A stretch of DNA of 64,000 nt, from the NCBI GenBank assembly GCA_016124665.1, contig WGNH01000005.1, positions 1-64,000 on the forward strand. Direction: 5' to 3'. Position 1 is the stretch's first letter. Each line of letters begins with the position of its first letter. Below, piece after piece: positions 9,455 to 19,746 of this stretch. The position numbers and the translations under genes were made by a program. The DNA is from Alphaproteobacteria bacterium. GTDB lineage: Bacteria > Pseudomonadota > Alphaproteobacteria > Caulobacterales > Maricaulaceae. The notes below the pieces were generated by a model that ran no database searches, had not been told where the DNA came from, and saw only the letters and a list, made by a program, of their open reading frames with translations.

Positions 9455-10090
9455 CTAGTCCCTCAACGCCTTTGCGAAGGCCGCCATCTTTTCCGCCGAC
9501 TTTTCACCCGGGGCCGCCTCGATCCCTGAGGAGACATCGACCGCGCTTGCGCCGGACGCCTCGACCGCGGCGCGGACATTGGCGGCATCGAGCCCGCCGG
9601 ACAAGAGCCAGGGCGTGGTGATGTTCAGCGATTTCAGCAGTGCATAATCATAGGCCGCGCCCCAGCCACCCGGACGCGTGGCGCCTTTGGGTGGTTTGGC
9701 ATCAAAAAGGATCATGTCGGCGATGCCGTCATAGGCGGACGCGGCGTCCAGATCGGCGGCCGTGGCGACGGGCAGCGCCTTGATGATCTTCCGGCCCGTG
9801 CGTTCGCGGATTTCCGCGGCGCGCGCCGGTGTTTCCTGGCCGTGAAGCTGGATCCAGTCCGGCGCGAAGACGTCCATGATTTCGTCCAGCAGGGCATTGC
9901 CGGCCTCCACAGTGACCGAGACCGCTTCCAGCTTATTCATTGCGGGCCGGAAGGCGTCCGCGGCCGCGGCCGGATCGATATGGCGCGGTGAGGGCGCAAA
10001 ATGCACAAAGCCCGCCCAGCGCACGCGCCGGGCGATCGCAGCCCGCACATCATCGCGCGTCCGCAAGCCGCAGAATTTGATGTCCGTCAT
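9455..10090 (-). CDS. trpF: phosphoribosylanthranilate isomerase
   Basis: A 211-residue TIM-barrel isomerase catalysing the Amadori rearrangement of phosphoribosylanthranilate, third step of tryptophan synthesis. The catalytic cysteine is in IKFCGLRT near the N-terminus and the catalytic aspartate in LFDAKPP. The phosphate-binding end is VDVSSGIE followed by PGEKS. It starts 15 bases after ihfB and precedes trpB by 93 bases. Confidence 0.94.
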   Translation of the reverse strand: MTDIKFCGLRTRDDVRAAIARRVRWAGFVHFAPSPRHIDPAAAADAFRPAMNKLEAVSVTVEAGNALLDEIMDVFAPDWIQLHGQETPARAAEIRERTGRKIIKALPVATAADLDAASAYDGIADMILFDAKPPKGATRPGGWGAAYDYALLKSLNITTPWLLSGGLDAANVRAAVEASGASAVDVSSGIEAAPGEKSAEKMAAFAKALRD

Positions 10091-10105
10091 GAAAGGGCAG
10101 ATAGC

Positions 10106-10393
10106 CTATTTTGCGGAGGCGTCGACCCGCTCGCGCAATTCCTTGCCGGTCTTGAAGAAGGGCACGTATTTGTCCTTCACCGAGACCGATTCCCCGGTGC
10201 GCGGATTGCGGCCTTCGCGGGATTTGCGGTGGCGGACCGAAAACGCTCCGAAACCGCGCAATTCCACCCGGTCGCCCCGGGCCAAGGCGTCGCCGATCTC
10301 GTCAAAGATGGCATTGACGACGCGTTCGACATCCCTCTGGAACAGGTTCGGATTCTCTTCGGCGAGCTTGGCAATGAGTTCCGACTTGATCAT
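10106..10393 (-). CDS. ihfB: integration host factor beta subunit
   Basis: A 95-residue nucleoid protein that pairs with IHF-alpha to bend DNA sharply at specific sites. The HU/IHF fold is clear, with the beta-arm signature [22 protein letters not shown] and the proline that wedges into DNA in RNPRTGE. The start [15 protein letters not shown] is typical of IhfB. Its position between rpsA and trpF is common in alphaproteobacteria. A terminator lies between rpsA and this gene, so it probably has its own promoter in the 128-base gap. Confidence 0.95.
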   Translation of the reverse strand: MIKSELIAKLAEENPNLFQRDVERVVNAIFDEIGDALARGDRVELRGFGAFSVRHRKSREGRNPRTGESVSVKDKYVPFFKTGKELRERVDASAK

Positions 10394-10465
10394 GAATATC
10401 TCCCTGCGCGCGTCACGGTTTTACGTTGCGCCAGCCGGGGCCGGTGAGTCAATGAAATATATCAA

Positions 10466-10494
10466 GAAAAAGGCCGGACGCAGTGCGCCCGGCC
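10466..10494 (-). terminator. intrinsic terminator of rpsA
   Basis: On the minus strand GGCCGGGCGC pairs with GCGTCCGGCC around a short loop and is followed by TTTTTC. It lies about 28 bases past the rpsA stop and should end that transcript before ihfB. Confidence 0.75.
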
Positions 10495-10521
10495 AGATTT
10501 TCCATAGTCTGCGGAGCCGGA

Positions 10522-12408
<1,887 letters not shown>

Positions 12409-12604
12409 GATTGGAAGTGAACTCCGGTATGAAACGATATTCCGGCCAGCCGGTTGTCTCCGGCGGTCTTGCCGCAATGGGCCAATTTCATACGCGTTGT
12501 GCCGCCAGTTGGCGGGAGGTTAAACAATGGGCCTTTTCAAGGGGTCAGGTGCCAAAGGGAGGAGAGTCCCTCATGCGGCGGGCCTGTTCCTCAAAAAGGT
12601 CCGG

Positions 12605-13243
12605 CTAGGTGCGCGGTGCGGCGCCCGTCTTGTTCTGGATAATGCGGACGGCCTCAGCGAGCGTGGCGTCTATACTCAAATGAGTCGTATCCAGCAAGAC
12701 AGCATCCTCTGCCCGCATCAGTGGGGCGGTTTCGCGCGAGGCGTCGCGCTGGTCCCGTTCGGCCAGCTGACGGGCAATATCCTCGAGCTGAACCGTGTCA
12801 CCACTGGCCACCAGTTCGCGCCACCGGCGCTCGGCCCGGACACGGGGTTCGGCATCGATATAGAATTTCACATCCGCGTCGGGACATACGACCGTGCCGA
12901 TATCCCGCCCATCCAGCACGGCACCACCCGGCTGTTCGGCAAAGCGGCGCTGCAAATCAAACAGGGCGGCGCGCACGGCGGGCTGGGCCGCCACCACTGA
13001 TGCGGCCGCACCGGCTTCTGCCGTGCGGATCGCGGCCTGATCAATGCGTTGCGGGTCCAGCGTTTTTGCGGCGTCTGCGGCGGCTTCGGTATCGCCGGGG
13101 TCCGCCCCGGCCTTCAGGAGTTCAACCGCAACAGCGCGGTAGAGCGCACCGGTGTCGAGATGAGCGAGGCCGAATGTCCGGGCCAGGCCCCGGGCGACGG
13201 TGCCCTTGCCGGATGCCAGAGTGCCATCTACCGCAATGATCAT
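12605..13243 (-). CDS. cmk: cytidylate kinase
   Basis: A 212-residue kinase phosphorylating CMP and dCMP with ATP. The P-loop is DGTLASGKGTVA (usually DGPAASGKGT; the Thr-Leu variant keeps the GKGT core). AHLDTGALYRAVA, LDGRDIGTVVCPDA and the lid arginines RAERRWREL are all present. It overlaps the end of aroA by 4 bases, so the two are translationally coupled, and it precedes rpsA. Confidence 0.96.
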   Translation of the reverse strand: MIIAVDGTLASGKGTVARGLARTFGLAHLDTGALYRAVAVELLKAGADPGDTEAAADAAKTLDPQRIDQAAIRTAEAGAAASVVAAQPAVRAALFDLQRRFAEQPGGAVLDGRDIGTVVCPDADVKFYIDAEPRVRAERRWRELVASGDTVQLEDIARQLAERDQRDASRETAPLMRAEDAVLLDTTHLSIDATLAEAVRIIQNKTGAAPRT

Positions 13244-14574
13244 TGTCTCACCTCTATTCTGGCGCCGAGCGCCGACATGTCCTCGATGAATGACGGATAG
13301 CTGGTGGCAATCATCGCGATGTCATCGACCGCAGCGCCGCCGCGGGCGGCCATGCCCAGAACCAGAGCCGACATGGCCATGCGGTGATCCCCGTGAGTGA
13401 TCACCTCACCGCCCCCGGGGACCACACCACCGGTAATTACCAGATCATCGCCGTCAATCCGCGCTGCCGCACCATTGGCCGTCAACATCGCACAGGTGGC
13501 GGCCAGGCGGTCGCTCTCCTTGGCCCGCAATTCGGCCAGACCGCGCAGGCGGGACGTGCCTTTCGCAAAGGCGCAAGCCACCGCCAGGACCGGGTATTCG
13601 TCGATCATGGACGGGGCGATATCCGCCTCGAGATCAATGGCGGACAATTGGCTGGCGCGCACACGCAGATCGGCGATGTGCTCTCCGGACGCCTGCCCCG
13701 CGGGCGTGAAAGACAGGTCCGCGCCCATGCGGCACAGCGCTTCATAAAGGCCGGTGCGGGCCGGATTGGTCATGACACGGGAGAGCGTCAGGTCTGATCC
13801 CGGGATGATCAGCGCGGCGATTGTGGCAAAGGCACCGGACGACGGATCACCGGGCACTTCGACATCGCAGGCTGTGAGGCATTGCGGGCCGCCGAGCCGG
13901 ATGATCCGGGCACCGCCTTCAGGCTCCACCGTGAGTCCGGCACCGAACAGTTTCAGCATGGTCTCTGTGTGATCCCGGGTGGCGTGATCTTCGCGCACAA
14001 TGGTTTCACCGGACGCGCCAAGGGCGGCGAGCAGAATGGCGGACTTGACCTGGGCGGAGGCGACCGGCGGGCGATAATCAATGGCATTCAGGATGGAGGC
14101 GTTGAGCTGCACAGGCAGGCGTCCACCGTTAGCCGTTATGTCCGCGCCCATCTGCATCAGGGGTTCTGTCACTCTTCCCATCGGGCGGGATGACAGGCTG
14201 GGATCGCCGATAAAGTGTGCGCTCGCCCCCGCACCGGCCACGGCCCCCATCATCAGCCGCACCCCTGTTCCCGAATTGCCGAAATCGAGCGGCGTGTCCG
14301 GACTCCGGAAGCGGCCGCACCGGCCGGTCACGGTCCAGTTTCCTGGCCCGGTTTGGACGACAGAGGCGCCCAGCCGACTCACCGCTTCTGCGGTCGCCAG
14401 AACGTCATCGGATTCCAGCAATCCGGAAATCCGTGTCGTGCCGTTTGCGAGCGCGCCGAGAATGAGCGCGCGGTGCGAAACCGACTTGTCGCCGGGCGTA
14501 ATCAACTGTCCCCGCAAGGGCTTGAGAGGCTGTGATCTGGCGGCTCGGGGAGCAGGCCGGGAGATGGGGGTCAT
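13240..14574 (-). CDS. aroA: 3-phosphoshikimate 1-carboxyvinyltransferase (EPSP synthase)
   Basis: A 444-residue enzyme joining phosphoenolpyruvate and shikimate-3-phosphate in aromatic amino acid synthesis. Conserved segments are PGDKSVSHRALILGAL, FGNSGTGVRLMMG, SSRPMGRV, DEYPVLAVACAFAKG and LRAKESDRLA. In the loop that governs glyphosate sensitivity the residue aligned with the CP4 alanine is glycine. It begins the minus-strand run (aroA, cmk, rpsA and onwards) and diverges from the TIGR02300 gene across a 103-base gap that must hold both promoters. Confidence 0.96.
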   Translation of the reverse strand: MTPISRPAPRAARSQPLKPLRGQLITPGDKSVSHRALILGALANGTTRISGLLESDDVLATAEAVSRLGASVVQTGPGNWTVTGRCGRFRSPDTPLDFGNSGTGVRLMMGAVAGAGASAHFIGDPSLSSRPMGRVTEPLMQMGADITANGGRLPVQLNASILNAIDYRPPVASAQVKSAILLAALGASGETIVREDHATRDHTETMLKLFGAGLTVEPEGGARIIRLGGPQCLTACDVEVPGDPSSGAFATIAALIIPGSDLTLSRVMTNPARTGLYEALCRMGADLSFTPAGQASGEHIADLRVRASQLSAIDLEADIAPSMIDEYPVLAVACAFAKGTSRLRGLAELRAKESDRLAATCAMLTANGAAARIDGDDLVITGGVVPGGGEVITHGDHRMAMSALVLGMAARGGAAVDDIAMIATSYPSFIEDMSALGARIEVRQ

Positions 14575-14677
14575 GGGGGTAATGAACTTTTTACGGGTCA
14601 GCAGACATAGGCTTTTGACAGGAGGCGGCTATCGTGGCAACGACGCGCGCCGAAAACATCTGTCAATGGGGATCGTC

Positions 14678-15112
14678 ATGGCCAAACCCGATCTCGGCGA
14701 GAAGCAGATTTGTCCGGAATGCGGATCGAAATTCTACGATCTGAACAAGGATCCTGCCCATTGCCCGAAATGCGACCACGAATTCACGCCGGAGGCCGTT
14801 CTGCCGCCCGTGATCAAAGCGCCTGTGCCGGAAAAGTCCAATGAAAAGGACGACAAGGCCGAGGACGAGACCGACGAGGACGACGAAGAGGACGAGGATG
14901 ACATCCCCGAACTCGACGATGATACCGTGGTTCCGCTGACGGATGCCGAGGACGATGATGACGACGACGATGATGATGACGAGGATGCCATCGACATCGA
15001 TGCTGACGCCGATCTCGACCTGGATGACGATGATGATGATGACGTGCTTCTCGACGATGAAGAAGACGAGGACGACTTCGAAATCGACGAAGAAGACGAG
15101 GATGATATCTAG
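14678..15112 (+). CDS. TIGR02300 family zinc-ribbon protein with poly-acidic tail
   Basis: A 144-residue protein of unknown function found throughout alphaproteobacteria. The N-terminus MAKPDLGEKQICPECG is followed by KFYDLNKDPAHCPKCD. This forms a four-cysteine zinc ribbon. From about residue 60 the chain is almost only Asp and Glu (runs of up to ten D), probably disordered. The ATG at 14678 matches the family's usual MAKPxLG start; one at 14666 is possible. The family often sits beside aroA and a tRNA gene, as here. The tandem GAY codons make a low-complexity DNA tract. Confidence 0.85.
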   Translation: MAKPDLGEKQICPECGSKFYDLNKDPAHCPKCDHEFTPEAVLPPVIKAPVPEKSNEKDDKAEDETDEDDEEDEDDIPELDDDTVVPLTDAEDDDDDDDDDDEDAIDIDADADLDLDDDDDDDVLLDDEEDEDDFEIDEEDEDDI

Positions 15113-15192
15113 GCGCTAAAGCCGCTTGATTGGCGCGGGGGCTTTGACTAGTTTCCGCGCCTCGCACCGTCCCATGGGTGCAAACAGTTTTC

Positions 15193-15268
<76 letters not shown>

Positions 15269-15395
15269 CCCTTCGCCTCCGGCTTCGGGTGGCTTCGCCC
15301 GCCCGAAGGCGGCACAGGCGAAGAGGTGCCCTGCGAAGCTTTTTGCGCAGCAGGGCCCGGCAAGCCAGCACATCGTTCGAGCAAATTCTGCCGCG
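15269..15395 (+). repeat. tRNA-tail repeat, copy A
   Basis: Bases 15269-15341 match the sequence directly after the other alanine tRNA (44290-44218 on the minus strand) with only two differences in 73 bases. A further 19-base match (one difference) lies at 15377-15395, containing AATTCTGCCGCG. The body can fold into hairpins (CCTCCGGCTTCGGG, GCCCGAAGGC). It lies between tRNA-Ala(GGC) and the MipA gene, with no coding potential that I trust. Confidence 0.8.
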
Positions 15396-15431
15396 CCGGA
15401 CAAGGCGCGGCGTTGCTCTTCATGCTGCGGC

Positions 15432-16220
15432 CTAGAATCGCCGGCCGATCCCCAGGCCGGCAAAGTATTGCATGTCGTCGCCCCGCAGGGTGACGATCGG
15501 GCTGTCAGCATAATCGCTCTGCAGGCGGCTGGCACCGAAAATGCCGGTGACAGACCAGCTGTCCGTTACCTGTTGATCAAGGAAAAGGGTGAGGCCGATA
15601 TCCTGTATTCCGCTGCTGGCGGCATAGACCGGCAGGCCGCTGGCCGTTGCGCCAGCCGCGTCGACCGAAAACAGCCGGTCAGCATAATCGTCCGGTGAGC
15701 CGGAGACCGAGAGGTTGGCGATAAACAGCGTGGTCCGCGACAAGGGCGTGGCATAAGCGGCGGAAGCCGACCAGAACGCGCCGCCGAACTCACCGGTCAC
15801 ATCGCCGCCGGCGCGGCCGCTGATATAGAGCCGGTCATATTGATTGAGCACCCCGTTTGCGACCTGGACGCGGACAAACCCGCCCGCCACAACGCCGCCA
15901 TCGACTTCCGGCAGCAGATCCACAACCACATCACCCGTGTCCTCGTCACGGCCGCCATAGACACGGAAATACGCTCCGGCCTCGACATTGCCTTCATTGT
16001 AGAAGCTGGCGGAAACGCCCGGCCCCTCGACCTGGTAGACCACACCGCCGAGCGTCGCCCGTCCGGCCGCAAACGGAATGAAGCGATAACTGTCGGCACC
16101 GGGAGACTCCGGCAGCGCAGCAATACCGCCGGCCACGAAATTCGGGGCACCGCCCGATTCTTCCTGGGCCAGAACGGGGCTGGCCATCAACAGGCTGGCA
16201 AGGGCGGCAAGGCGTAACAT
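15432..16220 (-). CDS. MipA/OmpV family outer-membrane protein
   Basis: A 262-residue beta-barrel precursor. Residues 1-18 (MLRLAALASLLMASPVLA) form a signal peptide. The body alternates Gly and aromatic residues as in beta strands, and the chain ends in GIGRRF with a C-terminal Phe recognised by the BAM machinery. Segments such as YRFIPFAAGRA, VSASFYN and LFLDQQVTDSWSVTGIFGASRL fit the MipA (MltA-interacting) / OmpV family. Members span the outer membrane and in enterics scaffold murein enzymes. No operon partner; the next gene diverges. Confidence 0.75.
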   Translation of the reverse strand: MLRLAALASLLMASPVLAQEESGGAPNFVAGGIAALPESPGADSYRFIPFAAGRATLGGVVYQVEGPGVSASFYNEGNVEAGAYFRVYGGRDEDTGDVVVDLLPEVDGGVVAGGFVRVQVANGVLNQYDRLYISGRAGGDVTGEFGGAFWSASAAYATPLSRTTLFIANLSVSGSPDDYADRLFSVDAAGATASGLPVYAASSGIQDIGLTLFLDQQVTDSWSVTGIFGASRLQSDYADSPIVTLRGDDMQYFAGLGIGRRF

Positions 16221-16320
16221 GGGCTCACTCCGGTTATGGTTTGCAAATACTTACGAGAACCGGACAAATCCGGATGACTTCGGAACCGGTTTTTTACGCT
16301 CTTCTGGTAAAGAGCGGCTT

Positions 16321-16794
16321 ATGAAACATGTCCTTCCCCTTCTTGCAGCCCTTGCGCTGCTCCCGGCCGCGCCCGCCCTTGCCATTGGCGGCGGGGGTGG
16401 CGGCGGTCAGGCCGAAGCCCACGGGGCTGAAGCTCCGGCGCAATCCGGCAGCAGCCGCCAGCACCGGCCGATCACCTCGTCGGAAGCCTATGTGCCGCTG
16501 ACGCCGCTGACGGCGACGGTGCATTCCGACTTCCGCTTGCGCGGTATCCTGCATATCGAGGCCGGGCTGGAAATTCGCGACAGCCGCCAGCGCAGCCGGG
16601 CGTCGCAGATGATGCCGCGCCTGCGCGACCGCTATACGTCGGCACTCGCCATGTATACCGGCGCCAATTACCGCTATGGCGATGTGCCGGATGCCGACCG
16701 GATTGCCGCGCTTCTGCAGCAGGCCACGGATGATGTGCTGGGAGCCGGAGAAGCCGATGTCCTGCTCGGCATGGTGATCATACACGAAAACTAG
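16321..16794 (+). CDS. secreted protein, weakly FliL-like
   Basis: A 157-residue exported protein: residues 1-21 are a signal peptide (LLPAAPALA), followed by a glycine run and an acidic, low-complexity linker. The C-terminal 100 residues (YVPLTPLTATV onward) contain FRLRGILHIEAGLEI and LRDRYTSALAMY. This resembles the periplasmic domain of FliL-type proteins (stomatin-like fold) in pattern, but there is no transmembrane anchor and no flagellar gene nearby. Function unknown. Confidence 0.6.
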   Translation: MKHVLPLLAALALLPAAPALAIGGGGGGGQAEAHGAEAPAQSGSSRQHRPITSSEAYVPLTPLTATVHSDFRLRGILHIEAGLEIRDSRQRSRASQMMPRLRDRYTSALAMYTGANYRYGDVPDADRIAALLQQATDDVLGAGEADVLLGMVIIHEN

Positions 16795-16814
16795 CATTTG
16801 CCGCCGGGGCGGCG

Positions 16815-17093
16815 CTAGGCAATGCCGTCCATGAAGCGGGCGAGGTCGAGGTCGAGCGTAGTCACGCCATCGGCGTCGTGCGTCGACAGCAAGACATCCA
16901 CCTTGTTGTAGACATTGAACCATTCGGGATGGTGGTCCATCTGGTCGGCTTTCAGCGCCACGCGCGACATGAAACCGAAAGCTTCATTGAAGTCCGCGAA
17001 GCGGAAAACCTTGCGGATGGCATCGCGGCCGTCGACCACGTCCCATCCGGACAGGTCCGAAACCGCTTTCTGTGCGCCGATCTTTTCAGCCAT
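16815..17093 (-). CDS. phhB: 4a-hydroxytetrahydrobiopterin dehydratase (PCD/DCoH)
   Basis: A 92-residue pterin carbinolamine dehydratase, which regenerates the pterin cofactor after phenylalanine hydroxylase turns over. The active-site motif [13 protein letters not shown], with its two adjacent histidines, is intact. In organisms lacking the hydroxylase a role in molybdopterin cofactor metabolism has been proposed. No phenylalanine hydroxylase gene lies in this window. Confidence 0.93.
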   Translation of the reverse strand: MAEKIGAQKAVSDLSGWDVVDGRDAIRKVFRFADFNEAFGFMSRVALKADQMDHHPEWFNVYNKVDVLLSTHDADGVTTLDLDLARFMDGIA

Positions 17094-17146
17094 GACTGCC
17101 TCCCGTTACTTGTGCAGGAGGCAGCATGCCGATTGCGCGCCCCGGA

Positions 17147-18181
17147 TCAAGCGGGCTTGTGCCGCCAGGCCGAGCGATAGATCAGGCCGAGGCCCAGCGT
17201 CAGAACGAAGACCGCAAGCGCGATCCAAAAGGCATAGGCCTGAAAGGCCATGGCAAGTCCCGCGAGCAGGATCACCGGCACCAGTGCGACAAAGGCCTGC
17301 AGGGTGGTCCAGCGGAAGAGGAGCTCGATCCATTTGCCGATTTCCGCCGTGATCGGCCGGAAAAAGGCAATCAAAACGAGAACGGCCAGGCCGAGCTGAA
17401 CCGCGCCCAGCCAGCTATCCGCCGGTAAGTTGATGATGGCGTGTCCGATAACAGCCGGCCAGATTGTGCCGGTGCGCAAGGTGGTAAAGGCGAAAGCGAG
17501 ACTGGCAACCATGACCGAAACGCTGGTGGCGATCATGGCCGGATCGGTAGAGGCATATTGCACGTGCAACAGGGCAAAGGGCACGGACGTAAAGAGGATG
17601 GCCGCACCCGGCGCGATAACTTCCGTCATCCGGCCCAGCGCATAACCCCGCCATGTCACTTCCTCTAGCAGTGGCACCAGACCGAAACTGCCGACAAAGA
17701 GAAATGTCCAGAAGCGCATATCCCATGGCGTTTCACGCAAGGCCGCCCAGACGGGCGTGTCCTGCCCGAACGGGGCCACATCCTGCAGGAAAAGGACGAG
17801 CGTGGCCGGCGCGCCGGCCACGAGGCCCAGTGCAACGCCCCATTTGATGATGCCAAGCGTCGAGAGATTGCCCTTGCCCAGCGCATGACTTTTCAAGCTA
17901 TGGCGTCCGCGCAGAAGACCGAACAGCGCCGCCAGGCCGATCAGTACGCCATACTGGACAGCGAAAATCCGCAACATCGTCCAGGCGCCGCCCAGAAGGT
18001 TCTGTTCATTGCCTGCGAGCCCCAATGCTTCGCCCAGCGAGGGTGTGAACAGGGACTGTGCCATGACCGCCGCGCCGGTGGACGCGCCGATCAGCAGGAC
18101 GACTTCCAGCCCGCCAACAAATGCCGGAATGATCTTGAATTTACGATTGGGGGGTTCGAATGCGGTGTGAGGTGATGTCAT
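17147..18181 (-). CDS. CPBP family intramembrane metalloprotease
   Basis: A 344-residue polytopic membrane protein with about eight hydrophobic helices. The three CPBP (Abi) motifs are present in order: LLEEVTWRGYALGR (the EExxxR motif) near residue 175, VPFALLHVQY with the second-site His, and IGHAIINLPAD with the third. The known members are glutamic/metal-type proteases related to Rce1, acting inside the membrane, sometimes on prenylated or bacteriocin-related peptides. Substrate unknown. It lies between phhB and a membrane-bound AraC regulator, all on the minus strand but well spaced. Confidence 0.88.
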   Translation of the reverse strand: MTSPHTAFEPPNRKFKIIPAFVGGLEVVLLIGASTGAAVMAQSLFTPSLGEALGLAGNEQNLLGGAWTMLRIFAVQYGVLIGLAALFGLLRGRHSLKSHALGKGNLSTLGIIKWGVALGLVAGAPATLVLFLQDVAPFGQDTPVWAALRETPWDMRFWTFLFVGSFGLVPLLEEVTWRGYALGRMTEVIAPGAAILFTSVPFALLHVQYASTDPAMIATSVSVMVASLAFAFTTLRTGTIWPAVIGHAIINLPADSWLGAVQLGLAVLVLIAFFRPITAEIGKWIELLFRWTTLQAFVALVPVILLAGLAMAFQAYAFWIALAVFVLTLGLGLIYRSAWRHKPA

Positions 18182-18304
18182 GTTCTGGCTCCGTGATGAC
18201 CGGTTGAAGATGTCGGAGCGTAGACAAGCCGCTTAACGCCAGCGCGTCGTCCGGAAGGCTATAGAAAGACAAACCGGACGTTTTTAATTAGAATATTCAG
18301 TGCT

Positions 18305-19387
18305 TTATTTATGCATAAAAAGCCGCCGCCAGGCAGCCGGAGAGGTGTTCAACTCACGCCGGAAGGCCTCATACATGGCAGATTTTGAACCAAATCCGGC
18401 ATCCAGGCCGAGGGCCAGTGTTGTCACGCGCGCATTGGCAGGATCCCGGGCCAGCCGCTCCATCTCCTGAAGGCGGGCTTGCAGAACCGCATCGTGGAAA
18501 TTGGTGTCGCCACCCGCGCGAAAGGCCTGGGTCAGACGCTCCGGCGCCCAGCCCATTTCGTCTGACAATCGTGGCGCCGTAAGTTCTGGATCGAGATATA
18601 TCCGGCTTTCCGCCAGGCGGCACGTTACGGCTTCGAAGTCGGCCCGGGCCGCGGCAAGATCAATCGCTGGCCGGGGCGCGCTGGCGGGTGCCGACAGAAA
18701 TATACCGGGCCGTGTCAGGCCCCGATGGGCGACATAGGCGACTTGCAGGATCTGGAAGCCGAGCAAGGCACCTACATGCACGCTGACGGGCAGTATGCCG
18801 AGAATGGAATTGGGCACGGCCAGAAGCGCAGCCAGGATGACAATCAGGGAGGAGATCGCCCAGACTTCCATCCAGCCGGGATCCAGTTCTGCCAGATTGG
18901 AATACCGGTCCTTCAGTTTGCGCCGCATCTGCCGGGCCATGTGCAGCACCATGACCGGCCATGCGGCTGAAACAAGAAGCGCCACGAGGGGCAGAAAGAT
19001 CAGCCAGCGCGGCGCGGAATTGGCAATGATAGCGCCCGAGCGCGTTTCCAGCTGCACGATGAGCGGCAGGAGCGCCAGCACCATTGCGACACCGGCCATG
19101 GCCCCGATCTGTGGCCAGATTTCCAGTTGCCGGGACTGGCGCGCGCGTGCATAGATCAGCTGGGCAGGCCCTAGACAGAACAGCAGGAATTGTCCCAGCG
19201 ACAGCCAGACAATCGGCCAGAATTCGGGAAGACCTGTACTGACCGCTATTGTCCCGAATGCGCCGCCTTGTGCGGCCAACCAGAACAACAGTCCGCCATC
19301 CGCCGCCCCGAAAGGACGTTTGGCAGCAAGGATGGCGATCAGAAAAAGACAGATCGCACCGCCCAGAATGGCTAGAGTCAGTATCAA
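18305..19387 (-). CDS. AraC family regulator with seven-helix membrane N-terminus
   Basis: A 360-residue protein in two parts. Residues 1-215 form about seven hydrophobic helices. Residues about 255-358 are an AraC-type double helix-turn-helix (LSDEMGWAPERLTQAFR, then GFGSKSAMYEAFRRELNTSPAAWRR). The architecture suggests a membrane-embedded sensor that binds DNA from the inner membrane face. Its target is unknown. It diverges from the small gene at 19473 and lies upstream of the CPBP protease gene, a natural candidate target. Confidence 0.87.
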   Translation of the reverse strand: MILTLAILGGAICLFLIAILAAKRPFGAADGGLLFWLAAQGGAFGTIAVSTGLPEFWPIVWLSLGQFLLFCLGPAQLIYARARQSRQLEIWPQIGAMAGVAMVLALLPLIVQLETRSGAIIANSAPRWLIFLPLVALLVSAAWPVMVLHMARQMRRKLKDRYSNLAELDPGWMEVWAISSLIVILAALLAVPNSILGILPVSVHVGALLGFQILQVAYVAHRGLTRPGIFLSAPASAPRPAIDLAAARADFEAVTCRLAESRIYLDPELTAPRLSDEMGWAPERLTQAFRAGGDTNFHDAVLQARLQEMERLARDPANARVTTLALGLDAGFGSKSAMYEAFRRELNTSPAAWRRLFMHK

Positions 19388-19472
19388 TTCGAATCGTATC
19401 CGATTGCTGTCAGCCGAAAATTAACGCGTTTCTGCTCTAATGCTGCATTCTGTGGATGGAAAGGAGACGGAA

Positions 19473-19745
19473 ATGACCCGTTTTCTAAAATCAGACTCTA
19501 ATCCGGCTGGTCACAAGCTGGAAGAAATATTGATGGAATTGCGGTCGGACGTTCTGATCCGCTGTACCAAGATTGCCGGGGACCACCGTCCGGAGGCACT
19601 GAAAGTGTTGTCCAACAACATGAAGGTGCTGGAACACCTGACCGCCGCCATCGAGCTGGCGCAGGATTCCACAAATGTGCTGGACCGGGCGTTTGGGCCG
19701 TCCGAGGCACAGGATGGCGGCGAACCGAGGATCGGCGTCGCCTGA
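19473..19745 (+). CDS. small hypothetical protein
   Basis: A 90-residue soluble protein, mostly helical by composition (KLEEILMELRSDVLIRC; LSNNMKVLEHLTAAIELA). The ATG at 19473 is chosen because AAGGAG lies 7 bases upstream; a further in-frame codon at 19440 lacks one. It is divergent from the membrane AraC gene and ends two bases before the convergent hydroxylase gene. I do not recognise a family. Confidence 0.65.
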   Translation: MTRFLKSDSNPAGHKLEEILMELRSDVLIRCTKIAGDHRPEALKVLSNNMKVLEHLTAAIELAQDSTNVLDRAFGPSEAQDGGEPRIGVA

Positions 19746-19746
19746 C

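Noticed and set aside
14734-14997. A poly-serine frame on the minus strand.
   Set aside because: It is the complement of the GAY/GAR tract encoding the acidic tail of the TIGR02300 protein.
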